Source: Ascarosepion bandense (lineage: Eukaryota; Mollusca; Cephalopoda; Sepiida; Sepiidae). From it: 64,000 nt of DNA. Numbering within the stretch: position 1 is the stretch's first letter; each line of letters opens with the position of its first letter. Positions 1 through 11,784 of this stretch are shown here, one piece after another. The notes under the pieces are model-generated. The model saw only the letters and a list, made by a program, of their open reading frames with translations. It did not search any database and was not told where the DNA came from. Both the position numbers and the translations under genes were made by a program. The stretch covers positions 608,501 through 672,500 of the forward strand of contig JBBBDQ010001454.1 of assembly GCA_037127315.1 (NCBI GenBank). Direction: 5' to 3'.

Positions 1-555
1 CCAACTATGAATTAATTAGTAAGACTTGTATTACTAAACCATTATTATATCTCTAGAAATTCTTACAATTTAAAGATATTTTTTGACTTTAAATAATCTG
101 AAATGGGTTGATAGGCCACAGAAAATGAATGAATCACTAAAAGTTTATGTAGAGTATATTTTCAGTCCTCTCTTGCATAATGTAGAGACCTTTTATCTAA
201 ACTTCAGATGTTTAAAAGGTAATAAAATAAATCTTGTTAAAATGTTTTTTATAATTTTCCCCTAGTAGCTTAAATGTCACCATGCTAAAAAAATCCTAAA
301 ATATTAAAATTTCATCTTTAAAAGTATTTATGTATAAGATTCAACTCCTTTTTTTCTAAAATACTTTATACGAATAATTCAAGTACTTAATATCAAAGTC
401 AAATGTCATTAGCATTAAGGCCGATCTTAGAATTCTAGACAATGCGACCTTGAAATATTCCCTTCTAGGATTAAATAAGAATTCTAAATTAGTAAGAATT
501 TCCAATCAAAAACTGACAATCATGAGTGAATATTCCCCAAATTGAGTGTTCACTT
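1..555. other. AT-rich non-coding DNA, unassigned
   Basis: No coding region, RNA gene or repeat that I can name. Short open frames here are what AT-rich sequence gives by chance. The right edge runs into the degraded end of the minus-strand gypsy pol remnant. Confidence 0.5.
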
Positions 556-3180
556 GCATCAGTTGTTAGTACAATTTTTTTCTAAGGTCAAATATTTTTG
601 CAGCTGGCTTCTTTAAATTTTCAAATGCCACTTGTTCTTTTGTCCAAACAAATTCCACATTCTTTTTTCTCAAAGCAGCAAAAGGTTCTGTCAATTCAGA
701 TTATCGCTGTACATGTCATCTGTAAAAAATTACAAGTTCTAAGAAAGATTCTAATTCTTTTTGTTCTTAGGTACTTTAATATTTAATATTTTATCAGTTA
801 ACAATTGGTCTAGTGATAAGCCTTTGTTAATTCTTTATACAGCATTTTTTAATTTATTCAAAACCACTGGTTTTCCATTTTAGTTCTTTGTCGTTTAAAC
901 CAAACAAATGTCTTCCTGCTAGCATATTGCAATTTTTATATTATATTAGCCAATAACTTGCTCTATAGCTCTTTGAAATATCACATTTGCAGCTTTAATT
1001 CCATATGGCATTCTTTTCCATCTTAACAAGCTTATTAGCATGTTTATTGTTGTGACTTCTTTAAAGCCTTCATCAATGGGTATTTGATGGTATGCCATCT
1101 TTAGATCAATTTTGGAGAATGCTTTCATACCAACAAGGGAGTTCAAGGCGCATTCTACATTGTAGATAGGATATGAGTCTGTACGTATTTTGTAGTTTAC
1201 TTATTTTGTAGTCACCACAAAGGCACAGATCCCCATCTTTCTTTCTTAAAATGACTAACAGGGAGCTTCATTTTCTACTTCCATTCAAGTGGATCTTGTT
1301 CCAGTAATTCTTTAGCTTTTCAACAACTATTCGTAGTAGATGAAATAGTACTTTTCATTTTTGAAAATATGAAGGGGGCACATTTTTCTTTAGTCTTAAC
1401 TTTGCTTCATTGTCTTTTAACATTCTGGTTTCTTTCCTCTTGACTTTGTTCACTAATTTTGTCAAATATCTGTTCAACACATCATTTTCTATTAGACTGT
1501 GATTCTTTTCACAGTTTGCCACAATAATTGATAATACTTCAAACTTAGTTTTTAGTTTCAAGTAGGCTTCAAAACAGTCTAACATTTTTATTGCAAATCT
1601 ATCAAACTGATTCAGTTGGACAAATTTTTACTTTAAACTTGGTTCTCCTAATTTCTTTCAAAAGTTCCTAGGTATCAAAATCATGTCAATTTTTGTATCT
1701 AGTTTCCTGTCCAGTAAAACATTATTGATTCAGATTTTTAATAACCCCTTTTCAATTTTTTGTCATTCCCTTTTTTCTATGAAAAGACATCCATACTTAT
1801 TTCTTCTTCATTTTGTTAGACCAACTTTTTCATTTTTCTTTCTGGATTTACATGTATGTTTAAAATGATTCATTTTGAAACATTTTCACATCTTTTTTTT
1901 ATATGCTGAACATTTTTGCTTTTCTCTTTGATGTTTGAGTTTGAGTTAATGGCATATCAACCTCTGTAGGTTATTTGTTTAAAAAAAAGGTAGGGTTTTA
2001 AGGTATTTTTTTTTAATGTTCAGTTTTAGTGAGAAGGTTGATTTAGTTAGATTTTGATGAAAAATTCTATTTTCTTTTTATTTTAGAAGACTGAAGATGT
2101 CTTCTCGTTCTGTATTCAAAAATATATTGTTGGTAATAATTTTTTTTCCTTCAAAAATGTATAATGGCAATAATTTTTTTCTTTCAAAATGTACAATGGC
2201 AATAATTTTTTTTTCTTTCAAAAATGTGTTATGGTAATAATTTTTTACTTAAAAAATATATTGTTGGTAATATTTTTCCTTCATAAATGTATATTTTTCT
2301 ATAAAAGTTTATTTTTATATTTATATTTCTATAAAAGTGTATTTTTTATACTTTTATAGTGTTTTGACCCCAGTTTGAGTTTAGCTATTTGCCGATAGCT
2401 GGGACCCTAACAGGTTTTACTACTCCTGGTGAGGGTGAACCTAGAAACAACAACAATTAAGAGGTGGTTCCATGCTCCTCACAACCTCCCAATCAGAGGC
2501 CTTGCTGCTGGATGCAATTTACCATCATACCCAGGACATTTTTGATGTTTATAACCAGACCAAATGCACATTATTCTGTCTTTTTTTTGTCTTCCTGTTT
2601 TCTTTTATTGCATATATATCCATTTCCTCTACCAGATCAGTAACTTTTGTTGAATTAAATTTTTGAATCAATTCTTGTTGCTGAACAAATTCAACACTCT
2701 GTTCCTGTGACAATTTTCCCAGTTGTAACTGCATTAAAGTCATTTGTCACTATTCCTTATTTTGAAGACTATTTACCAATTTCATTTGAATCAAATATAT
2801 TCAATTGACTGGTTTTCCAATCCCAGTTCCTCAAACTCACAATATTTGGCAACCTGTTTCAAATGAAGAATATATTCAATGACTGGTTCATTCACTTTTT
2901 GGTAAAAGTTTATGAACTTAGCACTCTCTCTGCATTCAGTAGCTTTTTCTTAGGCACTATACTTTTTACTATTAGCTGACTTATAGTGTTGAATGTAATT
3001 TCCCCCCCGACTGTCCTGAGTGTTCAATTACTAATATTTTTATAATAGCCTCACAACCTGAAGTTGCCAAGAAGAGATCAGTTATCTGGTTTTCTCCTCT
3101 AACTGATTTCAAATCCTTCAGTGTTTTTGCTCTAGCATTAGCTGCTAGACTCTTAAGCCATGCTTGTATGTACTTGTAAT
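556..3180 (-). mobile_element. Ty3/gypsy-type LTR retrotransposon remnant (gag and pol), interrupted
   Basis: A decayed minus-strand gag-pol body. The clearest block is 946-1146, a reverse transcriptase fragment with FSKIDLKMAYHQIPID, the motif A region typical of Ty3/gypsy polymerases. Just upstream on the same strand, 1355-1585 matches the protease-RT linker and RT entry in style (AKLRLKKNVPPSYFQK). Between about 556 and 940 the frame is broken, but pieces of the later RT palm and thumb can be followed. Gag-like text lies at about 2420-3160: residues like the end of a capsid domain near 2790-2890, then a Gln-rich region and a broken zinc-knuckle region near 2500-2600. A separate minus-strand LINE tail sits between gag and pol at about 1925-2455. 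No LTRs were found, and many stops and frameshifts make it inactive. Confidence 0.75.
1925..2455 (-). mobile_element. 3' tail of I-like LINE nested in gypsy remnant
   Basis: This resembles the 3' untranslated end of the I-like LINE at 36087-39316. The shared stretch reads on the plus strand as a move from a Thr/Gly-like AT tract to 'catatcaacctctgtaggttattt' in style; the equivalent text is at 36105-36125 and 63205-63230. A second shared stretch, around 'gtgttttgaccccagtttg' (2349 onward), recurs at 63431. The middle holds four loosely repeated units of about 35-60 bases, each with 'ggtaataat' or 'ggcaataat' followed by a T run (2110-2290). The copy is 5'-truncated and carries no coding sequence. 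It splits the gypsy gag and pol pieces, so it inserted later. Confidence 0.5.
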
Positions 3181-3534
3181 TGTTGATTTGGTTCTTAAGA
3201 TATTAGTGACGTTATTGTTATGTCATGTTACTAAGTCACAGGAAGTGGTAAACACTCAACTACTTTATGGGTAATTGCTGTAGCTATTTATAATGTTTGT
3301 GACTTCTTGTGTAAATGACTCATCTCAATAGGGTTTAAAAGAATATTTTGGCCAGGCTATAAATGACTTGGTATATAGATTATCTCTTGATAGTTCACCA
3401 ACTCTAATATAGTTGTAAGAACTTGGTTACTGCTAGTTTAAAGGCAAGGTTAAAACTGATATGAAATTCCCTTTGCATTTTCTACAGGTATTTTCATTGT
3501 AATTGTTCTGATGAGCTTTAGGGAGGAGCTTTAA

Positions 3535-3587
3535 AAATTTGGGTGTAGTTGAAATAGCTCAGGTTCTGTGCTATCAGTTTCTTTCTT

Positions 3588-3618
<31 letters not shown>

Positions 3619-3860
3619 CACTTTTCGCTTATAGAGCACTCTCTGGGCTTCTTGCTTTTCAGTCAGATTTGATCTTCAAAAATTTTAACCCAATGTCAAT
3701 AATTACCTTCTGTCTTCCTAATTCTTGTTCTTTTACTTTTCTCTGTCCTTAATAATGTTGTCTTTTTTTTTCATATTCTTTCACACTTTGTAACTCCTTG
3801 TTTCTTAATGTCCTTATTGCCTTGCTTGGGGTGTAATGTTTAAAAATAAAAACAAAACAA
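3535..3860 (+). mobile_element. CR1/Jockey-like LINE, 3' tail (family A)
   Basis: A 5'-truncated copy of the most abundant LINE in the window. It contains the terminal landmarks shared by all family A copies: 'ttcttgcttttcagtcag', 'tttgatcttcaaaaattt', a 'tatTctttcacact' stretch and the end 'gccttgcttggggtgtaatg' followed by an A-rich tail. A run of about 32 T residues at 3588-3619 interrupts it. No coding capacity remains. Confidence 0.65.
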
Positions 3861-5740
3861 AAAGAGATTTTATACTAGCCATTAATATATCTTCAATATG
3901 CTATCTTATCTGTAATTTCCCATGTGGATAGAAATGCCAGAAAATATAAATAATGCATAATCAAATTTTAACAGCTCACTTTATACAATGTTTGGAGCCC
4001 TCTGTAATATAATTCAATTAGTTCAATTACTTGGAAACATGATACAAATATAAAGGTTATAGACTATGTCACTGAATTACCTTTCAGTTATTATGTTATT
4101 TAAAACATATCCTGATTGACAATGATGAATAAAAATGCAGAACCAGACATAATTTTTTAAATTTAATATATTATTTAATGTGAAATATTTAGTATTTTAG
4201 AGAATTGGTGTTGGTTAATGGTTATCAGAGGAATTCTATTATTGCTGGAAAATGATCTTTAATAAAATGACTTGTTCAATAAGTGAACAACTATGTGAAA
4301 TGACTTCTCTAAGGTTTCTCAAGTTAATAGACATAATTTATTTTAAACAGGAAGTAGTTTTTATTAAAACTTAGTTAAAATAGATATTTGAAAAGAACCT
4401 AGAATTAATATTAAAAATATATAAATATTATTTGTTTATTGCTAGTAACTGACTGTTTGCACATATTCAGAATTAGATAACAGAGATAGTCAAATTGAAA
4501 TATAATAGTTATTCCATTGCTTAGTATTATATTGACTATTTATAAATCTATGATTTTATGAAGAAAAATACAAAAAAAACACCTTCCTTATAAGGGTAAT
4601 ATTGTTTCTTTGTAAGGAGACATTCAATATTCATTGACCAAGGAACCAGTGTTACTTTTGGTTGGAATTTATAAAATCTCTCTTAAAATAATTTTTCAGA
4701 AAAAAAAAATTTCTTAAGTTCAATAGCTGTTATCACTCTTTCTAGTATTGATGGGGGTTTCATTCCTAACATTTTATTTGAAGTAGCATGGAATGTCAAC
4801 ATTAAGTTATTATTTTTTCCTCGTTACATGTGCTACTCATTTTAGCTGTTGCTGTTGTTGGTAATCCTTAAGTGATGTGGTTTCTGTTATTTGGTAAAAT
4901 TCTTTCTTTTTGATTCTGTATCAAAAGTCTACAAAGTTCAAGAAATTATAGAAAGCATTTTCTGTCGTTATTTGCTAAACCTTCATTTTAATAAAAGGCT
5001 ACAAATAGATCATATCTTGGAAGGATTGAACCAGAGCCTTAAATGGTTGCTTAGATTTGTTATGCTTGGCCTTTATAAACAGAAAAGAAAGATTTCATTG
5101 TAACTAAGCTACTACAATTAGTGGTTATTATTAATACAGTGTAGAGATGTGAAGAGCGGTTATATCTCTTTGGGGAAGATGAATTGATGAAGGACTTGCG
5201 ATGGCCAGTTAGTGATGTCAGTTTGTGGGAATGACAAACCCCAGTTCAGAATGTAGATCACTATGATGCTAGACATCATGACAAGACAGTTGTAGAGAGA
5301 ACAAAGGAGCTTCCACAGTACCATGAAGAACACAGAAAATACCACAGTCCTTGTCGTTTTCCCTTTGAGAAATATTAAAAGTAAGATCATCTAACTTTTG
5401 GCCTCATTCACACTAGTTGTTGTATTCATATATTATAATTTTTCCATCCAGGACAAATAGTGATATATACATTATCCTCTATCAGTGGCATGACATAGGA
5501 TAATATCTGTGTTTATTAATATATAATTAATAGCTCTTAGTTTTATATGTGTGCGTATACTTGAGTGTATACCCATTATGTATATCTATATATGTGCATA
5601 TACTCATAATATATATTTATTATTCGCAGTTGCAGGAAATTCTGAAGTCATATGGAGGCTGTGGTTGAAGCCAATAGCAGTGTTACTGAACAAATTTACC
5701 CTTAAAAGATATTTTTGCATAATTTTGTTAAATATATCGA
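3861..5740. other. AT-rich non-coding DNA, unassigned
   Basis: No gene found. Short open frames at 4891-5103 (plus) and 5160-5390 (minus) have no recognisable domain, no splice context and a composition like the surrounding AT-rich DNA. They are probably chance frames. Confidence 0.45.
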
Positions 5741-5744
5741 GGAT

Positions 5745-6055
5745 GTGCATTGTGGTGCAGTGGCTATTGGCTCGGAATGAGAAATCAAGGAGTCGAGTTC
5801 AAATTCCAAGTGAATTCCTAGTATTCGCTTACGCACAAATACCCTTGGGTAAGGTATTAATCTGTCTTTTCCCCTCCAGTTATGGGCTAAATAACAGGAC
5901 AGATTGGGTTCTATAGCCTTGGCTTATTACCGCAGAAAGTAATAGCAACCTACTGTGGGATAATCTTCTGCCCAGTCAGTCATCTCTCTTTCCTGACATG
6001 ATCACCCAAGCATGTATCTCATATGGCACTTGACTGACTGATATCAGTTAAAATG
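5745..6055 (+). mobile_element. tRNA-derived SINE, family S, copy 1
   Basis: The head looks tRNA-like. An A-box-like TGGTGCAGTGG lies at 5753-5763 and a B-box-like GAGTTCAAATTC at 5795-5806, a spacing normal for a tRNA-type pol III promoter. The body includes 'acccttgggtaaggtatt' and 'ggttctatagccttgg' and ends near 'ggcacttgactgactgata'. A clear second copy lies at 52315-52640, a reverse copy at 54050-54315, and partial copies at 9545-9725 and 39985-40110. tRNA-derived SINEs of this general build are described from octopus, but I cannot assign the family name without a library search. Confidence 0.8.
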
Positions 6056-6184
6056 ACATGTTTGCATTAAATTCATTTCAGCAGAATTTAGACGACAATT
6101 TACCCATCGCACCCTGTATATATATAATTTCTTGCATGACAAAATCCTCGTTGAGAAATATTCATGTTTGTCATTCCTTTCTTT

Positions 6185-6256
6185 CTGCTATTCTGTTCAA
6201 TCTGTTATTGTGAGGTGTTAGTATATCAGATATATACTAACACCTTAATAGCAGAT
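6185..6256. repeat. Perfect 14-bp hairpin inside longer imperfect inverted repeat
   Basis: AGGTGTTAGTATAT at 6213-6226 is followed by a 5-base loop and its exact complement at 6232-6245. An outer inverted pair (tctgctatt, aatagcaga) extends the palindrome imperfectly. No neighbouring gene explains it, and it may be a residue of a small inverted-repeat transposon. Confidence 0.6.
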
Positions 6257-7586
6257 TTAACAATGTTGGTATGAAAATTACATTAGCAAATGTAACCAGA
6301 ATTTTAACTGACTTCAATGATTTCATTTTCTAAGTTGCTATGACATTGATTTGTTCTCCTCCTTTGCATTGTTGTAGAAAGTCTTTTTGTTTAGTTGACA
6401 CTTCAACTTCATTACAACACTGGAAGTCAGAAATTGTATTTTTTGTTTTTATTTCTAGTACAAATTTGATAAATGCAATGTCATCTATGAATTGACCATT
6501 TTTTAAAATCATCAGATTACAGTATTTAAATCAGTAATTGTATCCTTTTGCTGTCTTTCATGGACTTAAAATATATTTGAATTTATTGAATATCAAATAA
6601 TTTTCACAACAATTAGATAAACTTCAGAACCCACAGCTGCTTGTACTCAACATTTTCAGCATTTGTTTCTCTGTTCCAAGTAAACATTTCAGAATCTATT
6701 TCCTTCTTATAACTTGATGTAAGTTGTCAAAAATGATTTACACATAAATCATTGAAACAGGAGAAGAACAAGATGGATGCCATTTTACTTGTTTCTTCTC
6801 AATTCAAATTTTAACTTTGTCTGTAAAATCTATTTGTAAGAAAGTATAAAAAATAAGTATCTACATTGATGTGTGTTTGTATAGAGCTGATTTATCAAGG
6901 GGGACTGTAAGTTTTAAATGTTTACTGTCAAATAAAGCATATAATGAAATAAAAAAAACCTTTGATCCCAAATTCTAATATATGAGGGAACCAGAGACAT
7001 TGGGTTCTACATTAATGCTGTAGCTTTTGAGTCATCAAAACATTTTACACATGAAAATATTTTTTGAACTTTAGTGTTATTACTTCACTAAAAACTTAAG
7101 ATTGCATTGATCACTAATTACTTATGTTTTCTCATTTTTACCTCTGCAAATTGATAAAATGTCATGACCAATGTATGTTTATATTTCTGTGGTTATATAT
7201 AAATTACTTGGGCATAAATACACTGACCAGAGGTGAAATTTTATGTTTAAGATTTATCCAAAGGTTAAATGCTACTTATAGACCTGGGACATATATAAAA
7301 TAATTTGGAATTTTGTGTTGCCATTGAACCAGAAACATCAGATAAAGAATTTTATTTCACAAAAACAAAATCTATTTGTATAAATGTAGATTTTCTTATG
7401 AAATAAAATGATGATGGTGTCAATTCATCAGCAAAACATATCAAATTGAAGGTTTCCAAACTGTCTTGCTTACTATTTTTTTGAAATCTAATTAAACTTT
7501 ATTTACATGGAAAGTTCTTAGTCCAACCAAGCTCTCACTTGGTCAAATTTGAGGAAACTGTTTGAGATGAGAACTTTTCAGCACCC

Positions 7587-7588
<2 letters not shown>
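6257..7588. other. AT-rich non-coding DNA, unassigned
   Basis: No gene, RNA or repeat identified. The open frame at 6330-6512 (minus) has no recognisable domain. Confidence 0.45.

Positions 7589-7621
<33 letters not shown>
7589..7621. repeat. (AT)n microsatellite
   Basis: About 16 AT units, uninterrupted. It lies inside a chance plus-strand open frame, which explains the Ile-Tyr run there. Confidence 0.95.
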
Positions 7622-7626
<5 letters not shown>

Positions 7627-7804
7627 CATGATTCACTGAATAATATAAACATATTACATCTACTTATTTTTATAGTGATTCTTTCTCGTTCTCTTATCAG
7701 TTTCTATCTACATGTTGAGGTGAAATTCATTAAGGGAGGTGCCATAGTTTTTTTTTCATTCAAATGTTTACAGCAATTCATCTCTCCATTCACTAAATCA
7801 AATC

Positions 7805-8872
7805 TAGTATATTACAATTACTACTCTTGACTTCTACCCATGAGATTACCTTCGATGAACATCAAAATAATATCTACGTACAACATGATGGTATTTCCAT
7901 GGGTTCAATTCTGGGACCAATATTTAGTCACTTTTACATGGCTAACCTTGAAAATAAGATATTTGACACCGCTAAAAACTTTCCATCTACCTAATGTATG
8001 GGGATGATATTCTAACATGAAGTACAAAAAACATTAAAAAACAACTGTTTCTAACTTAACAATAAAATTTATTTTCTTGATGTATTGATAGGCACTAATA
8101 ATAATAATAGATTGACTACATCCCCATTTAAAAATAACAGCTAGCATAAACACTTGCACTCTAAACTATAAAAGTGAATGTCCTGACTATCACAATAAAG
8201 CTATTATACAAAATATAATAAACTGTGCAAAAGATAACACCTCCACAAAAAAAAAATTCTACAATGAATTAAAAATAATTAAACAAATTCTCATTAATAA
8301 TAACTTTCCTAATTACATCATTGATGAACAAATTAGATGAGCCATTAGAAATATTGACATAAATAAAAAAGAACATAATATTTCCTCAGATAATCCTAAA
8401 GATATCAACCTACTATACCATCATCAAATGCAATATAATTAGATGAAAAAGTCCTAAAAATCTCATAAGTGCCAATGTATTCCACGTTGATCTCAGTGAA
8501 AGAAATAAAACTAATTATTATACTAAATTGAACACAACCATTTTAATCATACACAGTAACTCTTCTCTGTCAACTAGTGTTTTGTAAAAGACTAACAGTG
8601 CATATCAGTTTAAATGCCCTTTGGGTGATTCTATCACTGACAAAAAAGTATGTAGATTGTAGGCTTGACAACCATAACATTATCAAGACATTTTACTCTT
8701 CATTTGTTAGATACAAGTTCTATTAGACAACATCTAAAAACACATTTCCTGTCCACCTTTATAATACAGGAAAATGTCTTGTTACAACACCAATGTACTA
8801 CACTAGATACCTCCACTAAATTGCTAAAAAAACATAGTATGAATAAAAAAGGGTCCCAAACTTAAAATCTTC
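7805..8872 (+). mobile_element. Penelope-like element (RT and GIY-YIG endonuclease remnant)
   Basis: Conceptual translation of 7826-8010 gives a reverse-transcriptase stretch with QHDGISMGSILGPIFSHFYM, then a degraded YxDDI-like site (YGDDIL). This arrangement is typical of Penelope-like elements. Further fragments follow at 8060-8450 in broken frames. At 8600-8865 comes CPLGD text and an open frame with TTITLSRHFTLHL and SSIRQHLKTH, which resembles the linker and start of the GIY-YIG endonuclease domain that closes the Penelope ORF. Multiple stops and frameshifts make it non-functional. Penelope-like elements are known hosts of hammerhead ribozyme motifs in their terminal repeats, which matters for the motifs reported elsewhere in this window. 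No terminal repeat was identified at this copy. Confidence 0.75.
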
Positions 8873-9540
8873 ATGAATTTACATGGAGGTGGAGTAACAC
8901 ATGTAAAAAAAAATATATATATATTATTACCAAGATTTTTAAAAAATAATAATTTAATAAATAATTTCATTTATTTGTGAATAAGTCCTGAAAGTTTCAT
9001 TAAAATCTAACAATTATTTGATTTCTGCAAGAATTTTCAAATTAATGTGTTTGTCACCAGAAAAAAACTGAGTTATATAATATTATGTTTTCCATTGTAA
9101 ACTCTCATAATGATTTGTCTACCTGCTAAATAAAATCAAAACAAGATTTTTTACCAAAATTTCAAACGTGTTAGAAGGATTAAAAAATTATTACAAAATA
9201 CTTTGATCTTTCCTCTTGATAATAATATAAACATTTTGATGGAAAAAGCTTGATTTTATTAAGTTTTTTTTTTTTTTTCAAAGAAGCTGTTTTTTTTTAG
9301 CGATTTAATAGAGGTACCTAATACATGCATACACACACACACAAGTTGTTATGCCTGGTGTTACATGTTAAATATATATAACAAAGCCTATAACCTAACA
9401 AATACAGAAAAGTCTATTTATATAGAATAAATAAAACCAATCGTTAAAAAACAAGCTCTTTACATAGAAGAAAAATGATGCCAAAATGTCTGGATATGGG
9501 CATGTAGTCTAGGGATTATTGGTGTAAAAAGTTGAATTAG
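8873..9540. other. AT-rich non-coding DNA, unassigned
   Basis: Only short simple tracts are visible: (AT) at about 8910-8925, a T run near 9265-9280 and a short (CA) run near 9331-9343. No gene seen. Confidence 0.5.
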
Positions 9541-9544
9541 TGTC

Positions 9545-9725
9545 TTGTTTTAAATGTTAGCTGAGTTGTGCTCACTTTTGCACAAATACCTTTGTGAAAG
9601 GTGTGAATACATCTTTTCTACCACCAATTCTGGTTTAAATCACAGGACAGCATTGGTTTGCAACTCTTCCAGGAGAAATACAACTGTGAATTCAAACTAG
9701 TTGGGCAAGGGACTGACAACTCCAA
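9545..9725 (+). mobile_element. SINE family S, partial copy without head
   Basis: It matches the body of copies 1 and 2 from 'tgcacaaatacctttgtg' through the 'acaggacagcattggttt' block to 'ggcaagggactgacaac'. The tRNA-like head is missing or degraded. Confidence 0.5.
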
Positions 9726-9729
9726 CATG

Positions 9730-10290
9730 TAAAATCTACTTATTATGGAAACTGCAGCAGCACACTCGGTGTGATGAGGCTGTGTTTACAAGGAAGTTTA
9801 AGAAAGTTTGGGGTATGCCACTCTCAGTTATGTCTGCAAGCATCTTTTTTCTCTCAAACATTTTTGGTAAGTTATTTTGTAGATGTTTTATTTTGAATAT
9901 CTTGCTGAGCCATTTATAAAAGACACTATTGAAGTAGTTAAATAAAATAAGTAAAAATATGACAAATGTTTTTGGCAGAAACAAGTTTGCATTTTTGCCT
10001 CCAAATGCCAAAAGTTTAAAAATATCAAAATCAGCTGGAAAAAGTTGTTCCTTACAACAAAAGTGCCAGATTGCATTTAAATTCCTCTGCATTTGTTAGA
10101 GGCAGTTTTATCCCAGGCGAAAGCTTTGCCATGTGGAACTGTGCCCAAAACCCCTTTCTCCCTGGGGTCACCTGAAAGAATTAGCTACAGAAACTATTTA
10201 CAAATGTCAGTGCCAAAGCAACAATGGATACATTATTTTGTTAATCATCAAGAACATACCGAAGGAATAAGTTCGTCACCTCTCTAGGAA
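9730..10290. other. Less AT-rich patch with overlapping open frames, unassigned
   Basis: Open frames cover both strands (9736-10092 minus, 9701-9919 and 10093-10287 plus). None shows a domain or a family resemblance I know. 'catttttggtaagtt' at about 9859-9873 resembles a splice donor but has no matching exon frame I can support. It could be an old repeat. I do not call a gene. Confidence 0.3.
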
Positions 10291-11500
10291 AACTCTTTAA
10301 GAAACTGGCTTTTTCAAATAAAATGTTGAGGTCATTAAGATGCAGAGTGTTCTATAACTTATAAAGGATGTCATTAATTTGGGCACAAATCTACATTTGT
10401 TGCAATCATTTGACTTTCATTATCAATTTTGGCTTTAACATCAAGATAAAAGCTGCAAGCATGAATTGCTTGACCTTAAATGCTGTTGGCAGATGTGGCT
10501 ACTAATTGCATCATAAAGTTTATAATTGTGCATTTGTTTGGAGGGAATTTTAATGCCAAGTTGATCTTATAATTGAATCTTGTTAGATATTTTCGGTGGT
10601 AGGTGGAAAGTGTTAACACTGTTTAGAATTGATACTTTGTCTGCACTAACAATTAGTATTATTATCGTTGTTGCTATCCTTTATCAAATTATTCTAGCTG
10701 GTCAGTTCTTTCCTCTCCAAGTAGTAGAAAATGGAAATACTGACTTAATTCATTGATTTTATATAAACTGCCTATATTCTCATATTTGGTGTTTCTCTTT
10801 TTTGTAATAAACTGCTATATAAAAGTCTGTCTTTATAATGAACATGTCAAAACTCTCAAGGATGACCATATATATACAAGAGCTGTTTATTACAGTGAAA
10901 TAAGAGTGGCAGTTTTCTGGAAAAAACATTATATGCAAGAAGTGGTAAGGCACATTCACAGAGTGGTAATTACACTTGGTATTTGGGAATGCTTAAAAAA
11001 AAAAAGAACTTAAGTTCTCTTTAAGAATAAACATTTTTTCATATAATCACCAAAGTTAAGCAACATTGAGCCTGATCAGTATCTAGATTGGTAACTGCAG
11101 TTGATAACAAATCGGTCAATCAATCTTCCATTATAAAGATAACAAATTTTTAACTGCTTATGAGAGAGAATGAAAATAATTTGAAATGAGCTTTGTATAT
11201 ACCAGTAACCAATTTTCTACCTGCCGATTAGTGTATGTGTCAGCAAGATAAAAACAGTAAATTATTTTTTGTTAATTTTGTATCTAAACATATTTTTCTG
11301 TTTTATAAAAACAATTTCTTTCCTACTTGTATAAGATTAGGTTTCTATGTCAGTCGTCTAGCATAGTTATTAGCTGATTGTTGATCTGAACTTTAATCTG
11401 TATAATGTTCAGTCTTGGAATAGACGACTAAACCAAATGCATTGATAAGGAAAACGAGGAGTGTAAAAAATATTTGTTGTGTAAAATAGATGCTTTTTCA
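10291..11500. other. AT-rich non-coding DNA, unassigned
   Basis: No gene identified. The open frame at 10753-11013 has no recognisable domain. Confidence 0.45.
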
Positions 11501-11504
11501 TCAT

Positions 11505-11720
11505 TAGGCTATTGATGTAGCTGTCTACATATTAGGCTTTTCTTTGCTTTGGTCTGTTTAAAAAGTAATTCATCATCTTTTGTTTTATATAGACACTGGG
11601 GTTGGGGTGAACATACCTAAGTACGGGGGTTTCTTTAGGCTTAAATTCAGGTCATAACCAATGTTTTTGTTTATATTTTTGCCCCCTCCTTCTACATATA
11701 TGTACTATATATTATGGTGA
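11505..11720. repeat. Dispersed repeat segment, copy 1
   Basis: Contains 'gacactggggttggggtgaa' and 'ggcttaaattcaggtcataa', which recur with changes at 13830-13905. Contains 'gatgtagctgtctacatatt' at 11514, which recurs near-exactly at 12235. Its end 'tgtactatatattatgg' recurs at 12183. The element type is not known; a 3' fragment of a retroelement is possible. Confidence 0.5.
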
Positions 11721-11784
11721 TGATCATCCACGTATACTGTCTTAATATGTATAGGAAAGAATATTAATAAAAAGTTTTGAATTT

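Noticed and set aside
1683..1868. 61-codon plus-strand open frame
   Set aside because: Antisense to the gypsy remnant and Phe/Ser-rich from T bias.
5753..5806. A and B boxes as a functional tRNA gene
   Set aside because: No cloverleaf-closing acceptor stem or clean anticodon arm seen; a body typical of a SINE follows.
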